A stretch of DNA of 64,000 nucleotides. It comes from Erythrophleum ivorense (Eukaryota; Streptophyta; Magnoliopsida; Fabales; Fabaceae). A program made the position numbers and the translations under genes. How positions within the stretch are numbered: position 1 is the stretch's first letter; every line of letters begins with the position of its first letter. The notes below the pieces were generated by a model. The model saw only the letters and a program-made list of their open reading frames with translations. It was not told where the DNA came from and did no database searches. The stretch is taken from assembly GCA_026724425.1 (NCBI GenBank), contig JAIUCV010000661.1:186001-250000 (forward strand), read 5' to 3'. Positions 11,443 to 23,206 of this stretch are shown one piece after another.

Positions 11443-12360
11443 ATGGCGGAGGATAAATATTTTAGTGATGAGGGAAAATTCAAAGAAGAAATTGATCTTC
11501 TTTCATGAAGCAACAAGAAAGTCAAGATTGGTGGGGTTAGGGTTATTGATAGTAATGTTATGGCAAACATGAATGCGTTGGAGGAAAATACTCTATGCAA
11601 GAGAGGGAATGACCATGAGTCATATTTAAAGAAACAACTTGGCTTGATTCAACTCTTACATCGAATCCATAAGGAATGAACCATGATCTAAAGGGAGACA
11701 ATGCAAAGATTAAGTTATCCATGATAAGGATTTTGATGGTTTGTTTTCAGACCCAAAAGACATAATGGATTTGGATTCTAGTATCAAGTTACATAATACA
11801 TGCCCCCATGTTACAGTCACAAAGGATAAGTATAAGGAAAGGTGTAGTCCATGGAGAAAATCCTTAATGGTCAAATTGCTGAGGAAGGGGATTGGCCTGA
11901 GTTTCTTGAAAGCTTGCCTAGAGAAACTATGGAAATTACAAGGTTTAAATCATATATTAGATTTGGAAGGTGATCCTTATTTGTTGTTTCATTTACTGTT
12001 AGAGAAGATTTCCCCCATGCTTACTAAGAGCAACCTTAGTCATTACCATTTTTTAGTGGTTTAAAGATAGCGCCCAAATTTTCATCCTTTGGATGCTAAT
12101 AAGTTAACTATGATTGTTGCTTGGATATGGATTCCAGGACTACCTATTAAAGTTTTACAACATTCGTTTATTATAAAGGATTGGAAACTTAGTGGGGAAA
12201 ACTCTAAAGGAAGAGTCATCAACATATTTGACTTCTAAAGTTAAATTTACTTGAATTTATGTTAAAATCAATTTGAAGAAGTAGCTTCTTCCTAATTTCA
12301 TGCTAAAGGGAAGGGTGTACAAACGTAATTGTGAGAGGTGCAAATATAATTAATAAGACT
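11443..12360 (+). pseudogene. LINE ORF1 remnant (DUF4283-like)
   Basis: This is the remnant of the LINE RNA-binding protein gene. The frame at 11741-12064 (107 codons) reads CPHVTVTKDKYKERCSPWRK, then LMVKLLRKGIGLSFL and LEKLWKLQG. This is the pattern seen in DUF4283-type ORF1 segments (PWxxxLivKLLGrxixyxfLxxrLxxlW). After a frameshift near 12040, IPGLPIK-like residues can be read near 12130-12150, matching the WVRLPGLPIE part of the domain. The CCHC knuckle usually found downstream was not recognised. Multiple stops show it is dead. Confidence 0.72.
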
Positions 12361-13204
12361 GTGGAAAGGAGAAGTTTATATTGACACTAAAGCAAAGGAA
12401 GATCTTTTCTACCAGTGGAATGGTGACACTACTGTTGATCAAATGGAGAAGAAGGAATTAACCTTTGGCCTATCGATGTTTGTTAAGAGGACTAAACGAT
12501 GAAAATGAAGCATCTTATCATATAAGGAAATCTACTAGAAGAAAGATACTTTTAACGCTATGGTGACTTCTTTAAGTGAATATTGCCAAGCAATGTTATC
12601 CACAAGAAAGTGATTGAGGCTTATGTAGAGTCTAAATGAAAAATCAAGAGTATGAGGAAGCAAGGAACCAATGACTTATTTCTAGGTCAACTAAAAGTCA
12701 AGATATGTCATATCTCAATAAACCATGTGGTTTTGATGCATAATAAATGTCAAAGCCCATCATGGACAAGGAAAAATGGATTTGTAGCCCATATAGCCTT
12801 AAGGAAGTACATAATGGTATGCGAAAGTTAGTTTAGACAAGTTTGGGCCAAGCTCCAAGTCGAGAGACCCATTTACTATTTTGGATAACCAACCAATGGA
12901 TTTGGATCTACATGATTGAATTGAAGCTAGTAATGTATCTTTGGGCCTTATTACCACTAATCATAATAAGGGGTTGATTTTTAACAAGGATAAAGAGATG
13001 TTGGAAGGACATCTTTTTAAAGAACCCTTATTAGGAAATATAATTTGCCACGTTATTGAACATTCACATGAAGATGTAGAATGGCCTCTTTGGAGCATTA
13101 CTATTGGAGAGTATGCTATACAGAATGATGTTGAAGACCATAATAGGTCTAGGTATTATTAGCCCTTGTCTTCAACTTTCTTTATTTAGTTAAGGATTAC
13201 TTCA

Positions 13205-13870
13205 TTTAGAATTGTAGAGGTACATGTACAAGGTCATTTCCATGCATTATTATGGACCTTACTAGAGCATATAAGCTCTTTTGTAGTGCTAAGTGAAATA
13301 AGACAGAGTGGAGTAGTAGCTAAATTAATATCTAGGAAAATGGGGTTCTCAGGTATGTTAAGGAAAGAGGCCCAAGGCTTTTCAAAAGGTATTTTGTGCT
13401 TGTGGAAACAAGATATTGTACTATGAATGTGTTATTAAAACATAAGTAGTTATATTCATCTTTCAATTAAAAAAGGAACTTTAGAACCATAGTTTCTTAC
13501 TATTGTGTATGACAATCCGCGTAGAAATAGATGACAGGAGTTGGGGGATAGTCTTAATTTGATTTGAAGCCATTTTGGGGGCCTTGTTTCTTGGTCGGAG
13601 ATTTCAATACTTTCTTGTATGCATATGAGAAGAGAAGGGGTCCCAACAATGAAAGAATCTCAAACGTTGATTTCTAAAGATGGTTTGAAGTTATTGTCTC
13701 AATCACTTTAGGATTTCAAGGCAGAAAATTTACTTGGAAATGCAATTCAGTTGAGATTAGAATAGATTAGATCATGCTATTGTTAATGATGAATAGTTTA
13801 CTTGCTTCATTGACGCTTCAATTGTTTGCGTCCAAGTTTAAATTGAATCATTTTCCTCTATCATTAAAGC
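13205..13870 (+). pseudogene. LINE endonuclease domain remnant
   Basis: The N-terminal endonuclease/exonuclease/phosphatase domain of LINE ORF2 nicks target DNA in the family. Near 13210 the sequence reads NCRGTCTRSFPCIIMDL, the usual W-N-C-R-G start with the Trp codon changed to a stop. At 13591-13650 it reads LVGDFNTFLYAYEKRRGPNN, containing the G-D-F-N catalytic motif, followed by GFQGRKFTWKCN near 13710. Several stops and shifts lie between the motifs. Confidence 0.75.
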
Positions 13871-14649
13871 TTTCCTTTAATAGCTCAAGAGAACAACTTT
13901 TTCTCCTTTTTTAGTTCTTGTCCCCTTAGGTGCAACTCCTCGATTTTGTCAATATGGTCAAAGCTACTTGTGAAAATAATAATAGTTGGCATGAAGCTAT
14001 AGATGAGTTCACACTTTTAATAATTTGTGGAACAAAAAAGCTTTTGGAAATATCTTTGCTTGTAAGAACTATATTTTAAGGCATTTGCTGAGCATTGAGA
14101 ATAAATTAAGTATATTCTCTAGTTCATTTCTTGAGGATTTTCAACAAAGTTTATGGTACCGACTTGAGGAAATTTTGATTCAAGAGGAATTGCTTTGACT
14201 TCAAAAATTGAGGTGTAACTGTCATACATATGGTGATAGGAACACCCAATTTTTTTTCATAATAATACTCTTGCAAGAAGAAAGAGAAATAAAATCGAAA
14301 CACTTAAAGATGAAAGTGGTGATTGGATTTATGACTTGGGTACCATTTGCCAAATGGCTATCTTTCTTCCATAATATTTATATTGATGACTAACCTAGTT
14401 TTAATGTTTTGATACTTGAAGGAAAATTTCCCCTCTTAAAAGTTATATTCACTATAGACTTCAAGTAGATAAAAAATAAATTAAAGAAACTATCTTTGGG
14501 ATGAATGCTTTTAAGGTCTCTAAACCCTTAATGCACTTTTCTTCTAAAGCCAATGGGAAGTCTTCTCTACGTTAGTGATTAATTTTGTGGAATCCGTATT
14601 AGAAAATCCCTATAAAGTAGCCTTTATCAATAACATTCTTATTACGCAT

Positions 14650-16450
14650 ATCCAAAAAAATGATAATCCTGAGATGATTCATGAATTCAAAGCTTATATG
14701 TTTGAGCAACATAATTTATAAATCTATCATGAAGATTGTTGCTAATAGCTTATGAGAGATCATGGATCACTTAATGGCTCCTAACCAATGTAGTTTTGTT
14801 CTCAATTGCCATGGTATTGATAACAATATTATTTCCCAGGATGTTGTTCATATCATGAGATAGATGAAGGGGAGCAAAAGGTTTATGGCAATCAAAATTG
14901 ATCCTAAGAAAGTGTATGATCACCTCAAATGGGACTTTTGTGTGTGATACTCTATAAAGTATAGGTATTCTTGATTATATCACTATCCTCATATGGCACT
15001 GTATTTCTTTTCTTAGCATGCAAATTTTATGGAATAATGAAAAAATTAAGCATTTTAATTCTACTCATAAGATTAGACAAGATGATCTAGTTTCTTTTTA
15101 TATCTTTGTTTTATGTATAGAGAGACTTGGCTAGATTATTTATGATTCTATCTTTAAAAGAAATGGCATCCCATAAGACTCAATAAGGGGGTCTAGAAAT
15201 ATCCTATCTTTTCTTTGCATATGAGCTTGTATTTTTGGTGATGCTTCTTTAGACCAGGTTGGTATTAATTATGAGTGTCATTATAGGCTCTATATAAGCT
15301 TTGGATAATGAGTTTACTCCATAAAGACTAGAGTATATTTTTCCAAGAATGTGGCCCATTACCAAAGAATGGAACTCCATAACATTCTTGGTTTTACTCT
15401 TACTATTGAACTTGTTAAAAGTTAGGTGTATCTCTACTCCATAAAAGAGTTACAAATGATACATACTGGTATGTTTTAGATAAATTGAATTCAAGATCAA
15501 GCTCCTAGAAGGCCAATAACCTTTCACTGGTTGGTCGAAATACTCTAGTAGCTTCTGTTATATAATTTACAACTCTTAAAAGTTATGTTGGTTCATCAAT
15601 GAATAAATTCATATACATGTTTTAATGAATAAAAAAGGGACGTATATTCATTGGTTCATCTAGTGAAAAACTTTAAAGGTGGTTCATGTACATGTATTTA
15701 TGAATTAAGAGTGGGATGTATATTCAATGATTCATCCAATGGACAAAGAGTGAATGCACCTTTCTATTTATAATGAACAAAAATGTAAAGAGACTTCCCT
15801 ACTAAGTATAAATGGACCACCATATGATTGTGTGAAATATGAATAAGAAACTATATGATTTTGTTAAATATGGTGAGTATGGTTGAGAATAGTATTCTAC
15901 AAATTAAAAAATATTTCCATTTTATAAGAGTGTTAAGTAATTTTTTGACATTTATTGCATCCTAGGAGAGCATCGTCATCAATCCTTTAGCAATTATGTG
16001 TGGAGGAAAATATCTCTCTAAAGAAAATGACCTAGTTGTGCCTTGAAGTAATCTATTATACAATGATATTGACTATCTTTAACATTAAGCTTTTGTAATG
16101 TCAGCCATCCAAAACTAGTCATGCAAACAATCCTTCTTCTTATGAGTATGGGTGATATTTAAAAAAAAGGTTATAGCTTTTCATAGGGGTCCATTAATGT
16201 CATGAGATGAGTTCATCTTGTTGCTTGGAATGATGTATGCATCCCCAAGATGGTTGGGGGACTGGGCTTGAGACATATTCATGAACAAAATATGGTTTTC
16301 ATGATGAAACTTGGTTTCAATTTAGTTATGAAGAAATATGCACTCTAGGCTAGAGTTTTGAGAAGCAAGCACAATTGTGGCAGTGACTTGAACACTAACA
16401 TTTTTCAAAGTAAAAACTATTATCAGGTTTATAATGGAATTGCTTCTTGC
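14650..16450 (+). pseudogene. LINE reverse transcriptase remnant, split by an insertion
   Basis: The RT domain copies element RNA in this family. Readable motifs are LMAPNQCSFVLNCHGIDNNI near 14770, MAIKIDPKKVYDHLKWDF at 14885-14938 (an A-motif of the IKIDLxKAYDRLxWDF type), and KTRVYFSKNV near 15325. The segment RNTLVASV is cut at 15561 by a 526-bp insertion and resumes at 16096 as VMSAIQN. HLVAWNDVCIPKMVGGLGLR follows at about 16212-16275, typical of the region after RT in plant L1 elements. The F/Y-x-D-D box was not found intact. Confidence 0.78.
15562..16087. mobile_element. 526-bp insertion in the LINE, unclassified
   Basis: The LINE coding sequence is interrupted between two copies of a 12-bp sequence, AGCTTCTGTTAT (15550-15561) and AGCTTTTGTAAT (16088-16099), which differ at two sites and look like an aged target duplication. 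Inside are short repeated phrases (GGTTCATCAATGAAT, GGTTCATCTAGTG, GATTCATCCAATGG) and a TATTTATAATG motif near 15766. A 10-12-bp duplication suits a Mutator-like or LINE/SINE-type insertion better than an LTR element, but no terminal inverted repeats or tail were recognised. Confidence 0.45.
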
Positions 16451-17129
16451 TAGGAATCCACCTATAAAGGCTTGACTTAGAGCCTTGGGATGGCATGAAG
16501 GTGCATTTTTAAAGGGGTAGCTATGTTAATAATATGGATCCTTTGGAAAATTTTGCAATTTGTCCCTCAACCTCTAGTAAATTAGACCAAACAGTTTTAG
16601 AATGTTACTAATTCTAGAAGGTAGGTTTGGTGGAAATTTGATGATTTGCTTCTAAATTACATTTGTATTTCCATGCTGCCATCTAGCCACCTTCTTTGGA
16701 TGAAGGATAGGATAGAATTTGTTGGAAGTTTACCAATGATGGTCATTTTTTAATTCACACAACATATGAGTTGATTAGAGTGTATTCTTGTGACACAAAT
16801 TAGGACATTTAGAAGCATATTTGGAAGTGGCAAGGTTCACAAAAGATCAAAACTTTTTATGGCTTTTGTGCTAAGAGAAATTAATCACCCATGATCAAAG
16901 ATGCAAAAAACACCTAACATCTTCAAATGCATGCCCTTTTTATGGTTCTAATGTTGAAACTACACTATACGCCTTAAGGGATTTTGTGGTTCATCCTTAA
17001 TACTAATATGATTTCTTCTCTCTGAATATGGTGAGCTATATTTTTTTTAAAATTTTTTTAACTAGCTAGCCATAATTTTAATAAGCGGGAAGATATCTTT
17101 GGTGTAACCATATGAGAATTTTGAGAGAG

Positions 17130-17347
17130 AAGAAATGACAATATTTTTATGGTGGGAGGCAGTAGAAAGGAAACCGATTGCTAGAATCCTAAGTCAAGCT
17201 AGAGGAATGCTCGATAGTATGAAGTTGACTAAAGATAATATCCAAAGACTTGGCCAAAAGGAAGAAATCTTGGTTAAATGGTCATTTTCCCTTGATGATT
17301 GGTTTAACTTGAACAAAGAATGCAACACTCAAATAAGAATAAGCTAA
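17130..17347 (+). pseudogene. LINE C-terminal linker and RNase H start
   Basis: The open frame at 17135-17344 ends with VKWSFSLDDWFNLNKEC, resembling the VxWxPPxxxWxKLNxDG entrance of the plant LINE RNase H domain. The catalytic part that should follow is missing, so the element is truncated or interrupted here. The zinc-ribbon (zf-RVT) segment upstream, around 16700-17000, is only faintly readable. Confidence 0.6.
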
Positions 17348-17954
17348 AATAGCATTTAATTAACAAATTGTTAAAAAAATGTATTGAGGAAGAATAGAAA
17401 TTACTCCTTAAGTGTATAAAAATATAGGTAAATTTAAACTTGGAAATAAACTTATTTCACCTATACTCATATATTTATCCTTGAGGTTTATTCTAGGAAA
17501 CTTAACTTCATTATTTAAGAATTTATAAGTATACTAGCTAGCTAGATAAACTTTTAAGATACCTTTTAGCAAGTTTAGCCTCCTTTATTTTTATTCTAGG
17601 TTGCCCTTCAAATTACTTGAAGTAATTCTTACTAAATTTGGATTAAAACTCTTAGACTGAATACCTTGATATCAGATATGCCTAAGATGGAATTCTCTTC
17701 TTTAACCAAATTCTCTATCATATAATCTTTACCAAACACCATTATTAAATTTATGCTAGTGCTATAAAACTTTCATAATATAAGAATTTATTTAACTAAA
17801 TTTACTTCCATTAAACTCCCTTTGACCTTCTAAAAGAGGATACTTAACACCTCCATCATACTCCCTAATATGTCCTAAATAGTTCTAATCATGTAACTCA
17901 AATTTAAATGACTAACAACTCCATAAGAAAGGCATAAGTATAGCCCTTGCTCTA
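17348..17954. other. No gene seen between LINE and family A copy 3
   Basis: AT-rich sequence with stops in all frames. No terminal repeat, RNA gene or domain was recognised. Confidence 0.45.
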
Positions 17955-18040
17955 TGTAATATCCGATTCTTCAAAAATAAGAGAAAACGTGAAAAACATA
18001 ATGTACAGTTTGTCTATAAATGTATGAAATTCACCGGATA

Positions 18041-20940
18041 TGTAATACTCCAAAATTAATTAAGGTGTTAATCATAGTTTTGGATTAATTAAGAATAATT
18101 AATATGGAATAATCGAGTAAGTTAAGTAAATGGAAATTTTGGAAAGACAAATTATTAATATGGGTTTGAGATTTAATTGGGAGAGAAATTTCATCTAGGC
18201 CCAAATTAATGTAGGAGATCATGATAAGAGGCTAATGGGGGCTCAATAAGCTAGGTGCAGGCCTAATATGATTCAATGTGATAGAGGCCCAAGATCCACC
18301 TTGTATAGGCTCTTATAATTGGTCTAATAACCCTTGTGCAGACCCAAAACCTTTGAGCTCTTAAAACTTGTTCTGGCCCAATGGAATTTCAGTAGCCCAA
18401 TGCATAAGAGTTGGCCCAATAAAGCTAAAATCTAAATCCTAAATGGAGTTGGACCTTAGAGGAACCCATGACCCATATTTGTCCCAACTAAAACCTTAAT
18501 GCTTCAGCCTCTTCCCCATTTGCTGAAACACAAACACCCATCTCAAAATTCGAAGGTCCAAAGGAGGCTCTAGGGTTCTTGGCATATTTCTACATTTTCC
18601 CACTTCTAGAGTAAGATTTAGCCAAGGTAATAGTTATATAACTTAATCATCTCATCTTTCTATTCATTTTGGTCTAATTAGTTTTTCATTTGGAGTATTT
18701 TCACCATACCCAAAATTTAAAATGTGATTGTTTAGGATTTTCTTGGTGAAATTCGTAGGTTGAGGCTAAGGCTGACATAAGGTGAGTATAAATTCTTCAT
18801 TTTGATGCTTTCTTTGCTAGTTTGAGACCCCCATAGCTGATTTATCATATGGGTATTAATTTTGTATGAATTTGCTTAGGATTTTAGATGAAATATTGAG
18901 GTTTCTGGTAGAAAACACTTCAATCCGAATTTGGGATTTGTGGTGGTTGGATAAGTGCTCCCTAGGTAGTCATTAGCATTTTAAATTCTTTGGACACTTG
19001 TTGCAACTTTTAATGATGAATTAAAGTGGTAATTTTCTAATGCTATGGTTTTAGGGAGATTTTTGTACCATTGGTGTTGCAATTGTCTACAAGTAAGGTA
19101 ATCGGGTTTACATTAATTTTATGCATATATCTATTTTAATTTCATATTTTGCTATACATGAATGATTTGAAATGTTGAATGAATTGGTTGGCTATCATTA
19201 TATTGTGATTGGACCTTGTGAGTCCATAGTGGAGCTGTGGTGCGGCTGCCACCTGTGCATGTGCTTTGATCGAGCACCGCGTTATGATCAAACCCAAGAT
19301 GCACTTAGCCCTGGTTGTGCTCAATGAGGAGTAAGTGCCGTGGACGGGCCTCTCCCAGTGTTAATGGCCTTTAACATATGAAAATATGATTGCTAGTATG
19401 GGATAGTGATCATGATAGCCTAATTGTTTCATTTACTGATATGACTAGTGTTCTTCTGATGCTTATGTGAAATTATGCATGTATGCTAGTTAAACTGGAT
19501 TATATGATGGAATTGCCTTGGTTACTAAGATTCGCATCTTACCCTATTTTATGGGATTAATATTTCAGGTGAAGGTTCTTCGGGTAAGGATAAGGGGAAG
19601 TAAGTGGATGAAAATCCATGAGCTTCATCATGTGGGGAGAAGGCTGCACATAGGCTGACTTATTTAGTATAGATGCTAAATTTTGTATTCCTTATTGTAT
19701 AGCATCATCATGTATTTATGTTGCCAAGTGTAGGCTCTTATATTTTGATTACCTTGGATGTATTCATTAAAGAGTTAGACCTCATTTTAGCTTGATATCG
19801 GATGTATGAACCTATAACACTTGATGTATGTATTTTGCTGAATTTATGGTATGGTATACTGTTAGAAATATAATTATGTGATGTATTAGATGTAATATGA
19901 ACCATTGATGTATGAAACCTTTGATGGAATGTATATCAAATTTTAATTTCCAATAGTGTATGAGTTCTTGTTGCTATTACGCTATGGACTTGCCGGTATA
20001 GGATAGTTGGAGGAGTGAAAACTTACATTTGAATTTTGAATTAGTAATGGTAGAATAGCTGGGTGTATAGGGTAGATAAATACCATTAGAGACATATAAA
20101 ATGAGTGGGAGTGGTCCTAGGGTAGTCCTAAGATGAGAATTAGAGTGTAAGAGACAAAATTTGGGAGATGTAGTTACAGGAGAGAGTCACGTCGTAGCTA
20201 AGAAGGCTTCGCTACGGCTAGATGAGTGACAAAAGTGACGGGCGCCGCAGCTTGAGTAATCCCGCCATGGCACAAGGAAATAAAATTTTCCTGGAGAGTA
20301 ACAGTGGCGAGGAACGCCGCGGCTTGAGTAATCTCACCACGGCGCAGAGTGAAAAAAATTGCCCAGGAGCGTAACATACCGTTGCGGTGCTAGTCGAGGG
20401 AATAAACTGAGGGGTGTCTAGTAGCAAATCTCACCGTGGCGCGAGTGTATTGCACCGAGGCGAGAGTCGGGGGACTTAGAATAGTAGCTTCAGGAGGCAT
20501 TTCCGCCGCGGCACTATGTAGGCTGGTCGCCATGACGGTCTAACTTGCCGCGACAAGAAATTTGCCCAGTAATTCTAGAGAGCAACTTAGCCGTGGCAGG
20601 AATGGTATGGGCTGCGGTAGAAGACCCCAAACTCCTTCCTTTAGCCTAAAAACTCTAGTTTCTTCAATGGTAATGCTAGAAAATGATATAGGAATACTTG
20701 TAGGAGGTTTTTGTGTGTTGAAACTGATGAATGGATGAATCGTAAACCCCTAATGGTAGTATGATTTCTCTTATGCATTTTTGTTTTGTTTGTGGTTGTT
20801 TATGATGACCCTAACATCAAGGTCCAAATTTTCCTATATTTTCATAACTTAATAAATTGTAACGACTCCAAACCTTGATCATTAATTATTAATTGCATAT
20901 TTAACTATAATTACCATGTTTAGAAGGTAGGGTTATCACA
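18041..20940 (+). mobile_element. Family C solo LTR, copy 1
   Basis: A complete 2,900-bp element with ends TGTAATACTCC and GGGTTATCACA and a perfect target duplication GGATA (18036-18040, 20941-20945). The orientation is inferred from a leader-like segment near 18500-18620 followed by donor-like GGTAAT and GGTGAGT sites. It matches the split copy at 38565-51502, including the phrase around 19265-19340 (CCCTGGTTGTGCTCAATGAG). GC-rich palindromes cluster at 20193-20617. No coding domain is present. Confidence 0.87.
20193..20617. repeat. Dispersed GC-rich palindrome block, family C
   Basis: About eleven units of a CGCCRYGGCG-like near-palindrome (for example CGCCATGGCAC, CGCCGCGGC, CACCACGGCGC, CACCGTGGCGCGAG) are 25-50 bp apart, several preceded by GAGTAAT. 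The arms match those of the family B blocks while the centre differs. Confidence 0.65.
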
Positions 20941-21350
20941 GGATACAAAAGGAAATCCTTCATAAAGGATGATTTGAGGTCAAATAAGATTTGGATAAAA
21001 TTTTAAATAATGAAACATGAGAATCCAAGACCTAAGATGCTTGGAAACCAGAGTCGAAATGTTCAATAAAATTGGCAAAAACATAATGGCATTTTTGTAA
21101 TTTTAGATAATTTTTGGAATACTCATAGGAGGGCTTTTCAAATGGAAAATTTAAATTCTTTGGGGTTTTCAGAGGCCCTAAAAATCATGGGAAGCTCTGG
21201 GATAGTTAAAACCCCTTCGATGTATGTTTTTGAATGACAGTTGACCCAAACATTGACCATTTTATTTGAGAAGGTTTTAACTCCAAATTGAGTGATTTTA
21301 AAGGAATTTTATAAGATTGAAAACCTAAGGATTATGATGGAAAATACGGT

Positions 21351-23206
21351 TGACGGGTCGTGTCGCGCAACCTTCAAAATAAAACTAGAATTATATTTTA
21401 TAGTCAATGGCACAACCTATGTCACCTTCCTTGGAAATGGAGTTCAATATTTAATTGGATTTTCTAAGTGTTAAAGGACTCTAGAACTACCTAATTTAGG
21501 GGGGTTTTGGTTCTAATTGAACTAAGTAAAATGAAATTGAATTAAAATGACTAATTACCTAATTGTATGGATCATGGTTGAATGATAGACTTGTGACTAA
21601 CTTTGGATTCATCCCTTAGTATCCACTATCCTTATCCTAATCTAATTGTGATTAATTCTGGTCTAAGAGTCCCTAATTGTGTTCACGGCAAATGTATCTT
21701 GAGTTACCAAGCAAGAATCAAAAGATTAACAATCTATTATTGAATTGAAACCTTAATCCTACATCAAATTTTCAATTCTTGTTTTTAAGATCAATGAACA
21801 CTCGATTTGATTGATTAATTGATCAATTAGCCTCTAAATCATCACCCTAAGATGTTTAATTAACCAATTAAACACCAACAAATCCTCAAATCAAACAATC
21901 AAGCACATAATTTCACTCATGCATTTCATCGAACACCTTGATGGCATATATGGGAAATTAAAAGAAAATGCAAAATTCAGTACTTAATTTATACAATTAA
22001 TCAGTCAATATCTCTCCTAATCAATGTCTAACCAACCATCAATCATGAACTACATCAATCTCAATCATTTACAAGCTTAACCAAGCAAATAAAATAATTA
22101 AAATTGATATAAAAAGAGAGGAAAATAAAATGAAATTCTTAGCCCAAAATTCTGATTTTAATCCTTGGATTCAACCTTCAACTCAAGAACCTTCCTCTTA
22201 GCTAGGCACAAGATGGATTAATTCTTCATTTGAGTGGAGATGGAATTAGAATGGAGGATGAGTGGCTCTGCGTGGAGTGTATGAAGAGGCGTCTGGACGG
22301 TGTGTGTGTGTGTGAATGAAAATGACAATGGATGTGTATTTTATTCCCTCTGCTTGAGTGTGTTCTTTTTAATTCCCTCGTGAAAAGCACATGCATCTTA
22401 TTCCATTATTAATCATGTGCTACTTCTTTTGCATTTTTCCATGTCAGCTCCACGTGTTCCTTCATGAGTGCATAAGTGTGGGTCCGCATGCTCCATTCAC
22501 GTGTTTCATTAATACAAATCAGCCCATAGCTCTATCTCTCGCCGTTCTTTACGTTGTTGTCCAGCCCTCAACTTGCGTTATTCCACGTCTTCATTTGCTG
22601 CCTTCTCATCCAAAAAACCCATAGCTTCTCTTCTCTGTTCAGCACATTCCATGTGTTCATTTGAGCTTTATTTTATTTCTTTTATAATATTCCACGTAAA
22701 AACTGTAGCTTGTACTACTTCTTCCTCATGATCCAGATTCTGCTCGCAAGCTTATGCTCTTCTATCCTGTAGCTATACACGTTAGACCCCAGCTCTTCTT
22801 CTTTTCTTTCCACGTAAATCCAAGCTCAAGTTTACCTATCTTTTCATTCTTAGCTTTTTCATGTTAAGACATGCAGCTTCTTCTCTAGCTTCTTTCCATC
22901 AAACTCATGGTTCCCCTCTCTTCTACTTCCACATTTTTTTTTCACGTTGCTTCTTCTCATGTTGTATTTTCCAACTCATTCCACATAATATTCAAGCTTT
23001 ATGTCCATGTGTTTTTCTTCTTCGTGTCTTCTTCTCTAGCCAACCACGAAGCTTCTCTTCCTCTTTCCCACTCAACCCGTAGCTTCTTATTTTGTTGCTT
23101 GCTTCCAAGCTCCTTCAACCCAGCCTCCTTTCCACTTGCTCTAGCTTCTTTTACATGAAACTCGAGACCTCTCTCCTTTAGCATCAGACCCGTGGCATGT
23201 TCATAT
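21351..23206 (-). mobile_element. Family D LTR, copy 2, partial
   Basis: Starts at 21351 with TGACGGGTCGTGTCGCGC, the reverse complement of a D 3' end (compare GCGCAACACAATCGTCA at 47876). The intermediate AATGGCACAACCTATGTCA phrase and the ACGT-rich part (22400-23180) match D copy 1. The last ~0.9 kb toward the LTR 5' end is absent, and the sequence is cut at 23206 by the composite fragment. The plus-strand frames here are antisense artefacts. Confidence 0.7.

Larger units (their letters stand above)
11443..17347 (+). mobile_element. Decayed plant L1-type LINE (non-LTR retrotransposon)
   Basis: A plus-strand element of about 5.4 kb (excluding a 526-bp insertion) with domains in the order typical of plant L1 LINEs: ORF1 with a DUF4283-like segment, apurinic endonuclease, reverse transcriptase, the post-RT HLVAWNDVC-type motif, and the start of a C-terminal RNase H. 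All frames carry many stops and shifts, so it is non-functional. The 5' limit is set at a start codon at 11443, where MAEDKYFSDEGKF can be read; the 3' limit is where RNase H similarity stops. No poly(A) tail or target duplication was found. Confidence 0.8.
17955..21350 (+). mobile_element. Family A LTR, copy 3, truncated and split by C
   Basis: The A start (TGTAATATCCGATTC) lies at 17955, after CTCTA. The sequence continues to 18040, is interrupted by a family C LTR, and resumes at 20946 (CAAAAGGAAATCC) through the conserved U3 to GATGGAAAATACGGT at 21350. A minus-strand D element begins there and no further A sequence follows, so the TATA box, leader and U5 are missing. Confidence 0.75.

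Noticed and set aside
15591..16087. Copia-type solo LTR starting TGTTGG in the LINE
   Set aside because: No matching CA end with a 5-bp duplication was found; the 12-bp flanking repeat gives a better account of the insertion limits.
22296..22320. Short (TG)n run as a possible promoter or origin element
   Set aside because: It is a five- to six-unit dinucleotide run inside a partial LTR with no further support.
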